Both the position numbers and the translations under genes were made by a program. Shown here piece by piece: positions 45,355 to 46,861 of a stretch of DNA of 46,861 nucleotides (within the stretch, counting starts at the first letter, position 1; each line of letters starts with the position of its first letter). Origin of the DNA: Colwellia sp. C1TZA3. GTDB taxonomy: Bacteria > Pseudomonadota > Gammaproteobacteria > Enterobacterales > Alteromonadaceae. The notes under the pieces were generated by a model. It was not told the origin of the DNA. It searched no databases and saw nothing but the letters and a program-made list of their open reading frames with translations. The DNA lies in the NCBI RefSeq assembly GCF_007954265.1, contig NZ_VOLS01000032.1, positions 1 to 46,861 on the forward strand. Direction: 5' to 3'.

Positions 45355-46404
45355 TTATGCGCTTAACGACGCCATATCAATAACAAAACGATAGCGAACA
45401 TCAGAGCGTTCCATTCGCTCATATGCTGTGTTTATTTCGTCAATATTGATTATTTCGCATTCTGGCAATACTTTATTTTCACCACAAAAATCAAGCATTT
45501 GCTGAGTTTCTTTAATACCACCAATTAATGAACCCGCAATACGGCGGCGACCCATTAACAACGGCACAGTGTTAACTTCGTCAACAGGACCTATTTGACC
45601 AACAATAACAAGCGTACCGTCTATATCGAGTAGTGGTGTATAAATTGATAAATCATGTTTTACAGGTACCGTATCAATAATTAGATCAAATGCAGACTTT
45701 GAGCCTTCCATTTCATCATCATTTGTTGACACTAAGTAATGTTGTGCGCCTAGGTTAATAGCGTCTTCTTTTTTAGACTCAGTACGGCCAATGACTGTAA
45801 CGGTTGCTCCCATAGCGACAGCATTTTTAACCGCCATATGGCCAAGTCCACCTAAGCCGACGACTGCAACACGGCTGCCTGCTTTTACGCCCCATTTGTG
45901 TAACGGAGAATAGGTAGTAATACCTGCACATAATAGTGGTGCAACGCGCGAAAGCTCTAGGCTCTGAGGAACGGAGAGAACAAACTCTTCACGTACAACA
46001 ACATGTTTTGAATAACCACCTTGGGTCATCTCGCCACTTATTCTGTCTTTACCTGCGTAGGTTCCAACCATGCCCTCACGGCAAAGCTGTTCTTCGTTGT
46101 TATCACATTGGTCACAACTTTTACATGAATCGACCATGCAACCAACAGCAACCGTGTCACCCCGCTTATATTTTATAACGTCGCTACCTACCGACATTAC
46201 TGTACCTACAATTTCATGTCCAGGTACTAAGGGGTAATCACTGCCACCCCAATCGTTTCGTACTGCATGTAAATCTGTATGGCAAACACCACAGTATAAA
46301 ATTTCTATTTCTACATCGTTATTTCGTAAAACCCGGCGTTCAAAAGAGAACTCAGTGAGTTTAGCGCCTTGGCTTTTTGCTGCATATCCAGTTGTCTTCA
46401 TCAT
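45355..46404 (-). CDS. Zinc-dependent alcohol dehydrogenase, YahK/CAD type
   Basis: MDR-superfamily enzyme of 349 aa. Catalytic zinc ligands are in CGVCHTDLHAVRNDWG and PLVPGHEIVG, and the structural zinc cysteines in CKSCDQCDNNEEQLC. The Rossmann motif is VVGLGGLGHMAVK. The sequence resembles the NADP-dependent cinnamyl-alcohol-dehydrogenase/YahK group of broad aldehyde reductases. Two ATGs lie in tandem (46404 and 46401); GGAG fits the second better. Single-gene unit with its own terminator; physiological substrate unknown. Confidence 0.92.
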   Translation of the reverse strand: MMKTTGYAAKSQGAKLTEFSFERRVLRNNDVEIEILYCGVCHTDLHAVRNDWGGSDYPLVPGHEIVGTVMSVGSDVIKYKRGDTVAVGCMVDSCKSCDQCDNNEEQLCREGMVGTYAGKDRISGEMTQGGYSKHVVVREEFVLSVPQSLELSRVAPLLCAGITTYSPLHKWGVKAGSRVAVVGLGGLGHMAVKNAVAMGATVTVIGRTESKKEDAINLGAQHYLVSTNDDEMEGSKSAFDLIIDTVPVKHDLSIYTPLLDIDGTLVIVGQIGPVDEVNTVPLLMGRRRIAGSLIGGIKETQQMLDFCGENKVLPECEIINIDEINTAYERMERSDVRYRFVIDMASLSA

Positions 46405-46654
46405 AACTCCATAGTTTTTAAAAATTTAATACACAGACAGTATGGTACATGTGTTTTGAATGTAAACCTAAATGTACCCGAATTTAAAGCTAATATTTAA
46501 CTCAAATAGACCTCGACCTTAACGATAGCCAGTGGCAATACTTCACTATTAGCATCTAACTTCTTATACAATATTCAGTTTAATCTAAGCTAATGTTCAG
46601 CTTACCCTAAGTTTACTTATGTAATGTAACGGCACTTATTAATAGGTGCCTAAA
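46405..46654. other. Intergenic region
   Basis: AT-rich, no gene seen. It should contain the divergent promoters of the dehydrogenase gene and of the short open frame at 46655. Confidence 0.4.
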
Positions 46655-46762
46655 ATGAAAAAATTTGTCGCATACTTTAAAGACTTGAAACTCACAATAA
46701 ACCAGTTGTTATTCTTTACTTGCTGTTATATCGCTCTAATACCAGTTCCATTAAGTTTGTGA
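46655..46762 (+). pseudogene. Possible gene start interrupted by a MITE insertion
   Basis: ATG at 46655 with AGGTGCC seven bases upstream opens a frame MKKFVAYFKDLKLTINQL then LFFTCCYIALIP, a charged start followed by a hydrophobic stretch like an inner-membrane protein. After 28 codons it enters the repeat at 46740 and stops at 46762. It looks like the 5' end of a membrane-protein gene cut by the insertion. It is too short to name; the remainder, if any, lies beyond the window. Confidence 0.45.
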
Positions 46763-46861
46763 TCTTGTTGTGCGCAGGAAAAATAACTCAAGGTAAGGCG
46801 CTCGATTGAGCAATAGCTGGCTATTGGGAGTGAGAGCAACACAGCCTTGAGCTATTTTAAC
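46740..46861 (-). repeat. Family 1 MITE-like element, truncated by the window end
   Basis: 122 bp of the family 1 element in reverse orientation, starting TACCAGTTCCATTAAGTT after TAA (46737-46739). It stops at nearly the same element coordinate at which the left window edge begins. Confidence 0.9.

Overview
The window is an AT-rich gammaproteobacterial chromosome segment. Gene content, gene order and protein sequences fit a marine Alteromonadales of the Colwelliaceae type (Colwellia or a relative). That placement is a judgement from protein similarity and style; no 16S gene is present. I saw no rRNA, tRNA or CRISPR array. Both window ends lie inside copies of the same dispersed repeat in opposite orientation, so the window may be a whole contig that ended in repeats.

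Layout. 0.5-2.4 kb: a LytS/LytTR two-component pair. 2.5-7.1 kb: a thiamin-uptake operon on the minus strand headed by a TPP riboswitch (TonB-dependent receptor, YkoF-like thiamin-binding protein, PnuT/PnuC-type permease, APH-fold kinase). 7.3-11.8 kb: hinT, aroG, add, deoD and a ComEA-like protein. 11.9-19.8 kb: a conserved housekeeping block on the minus strand (serC, aroA, cmk, rpsA, ihfB, lapA, lapB, pyrF). 20.2-25 kb: gyrA, then divergent ubiG and a Gph/MupP-like phosphatase. 25.2-29.8 kb: class Ia ribonucleotide reductase nrdA, nrdB and its ferredoxin, with NrdR-like boxes upstream. 30.5-41.5 kb: a copper-detoxification island on the minus strand (CopL-like protein, DUF411 lipoprotein, CusC, CusB with a fused CusF domain, CusA, a Met/His-rich periplasmic protein, cytochrome c, CopA, cupredoxin). 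41.9-46.4 kb: a decayed IS3 element, a histone-deacetylase-fold hydrolase, a REP-associated-type (Y1/HUH) transposase with a perfect 360-bp tandem duplication of its 3' end, and a zinc alcohol dehydrogenase. At the right edge a short open frame runs into a repeat.

Two families of short non-coding elements are scattered throughout. Family 1 is 157 bp and family 2 is 160 bp. Both are MITE-like: terminal inverted repeats starting TACCA, internal dyad symmetry and no transposase. Reading element ends as TACC...GGTA, six of the seven copies with both flanks visible are bordered by matching 3-bp TAA or TTA duplications. Two insertions sit exactly in the TAA stop codons of lapB and the cupredoxin gene and leave the stop intact. 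One copy is a chimera with a family 1 left end and a family 2 right end.

How the genes work together: the riboswitch operon gives a complete scavenging route for thiamin (outer membrane, inner membrane, phosphorylation). The copper island combines cytoplasmic export (CopA), periplasm-to-outside export (CusCBA) and several periplasmic copper-binding proteins, but no CueR or CusRS regulator is visible.
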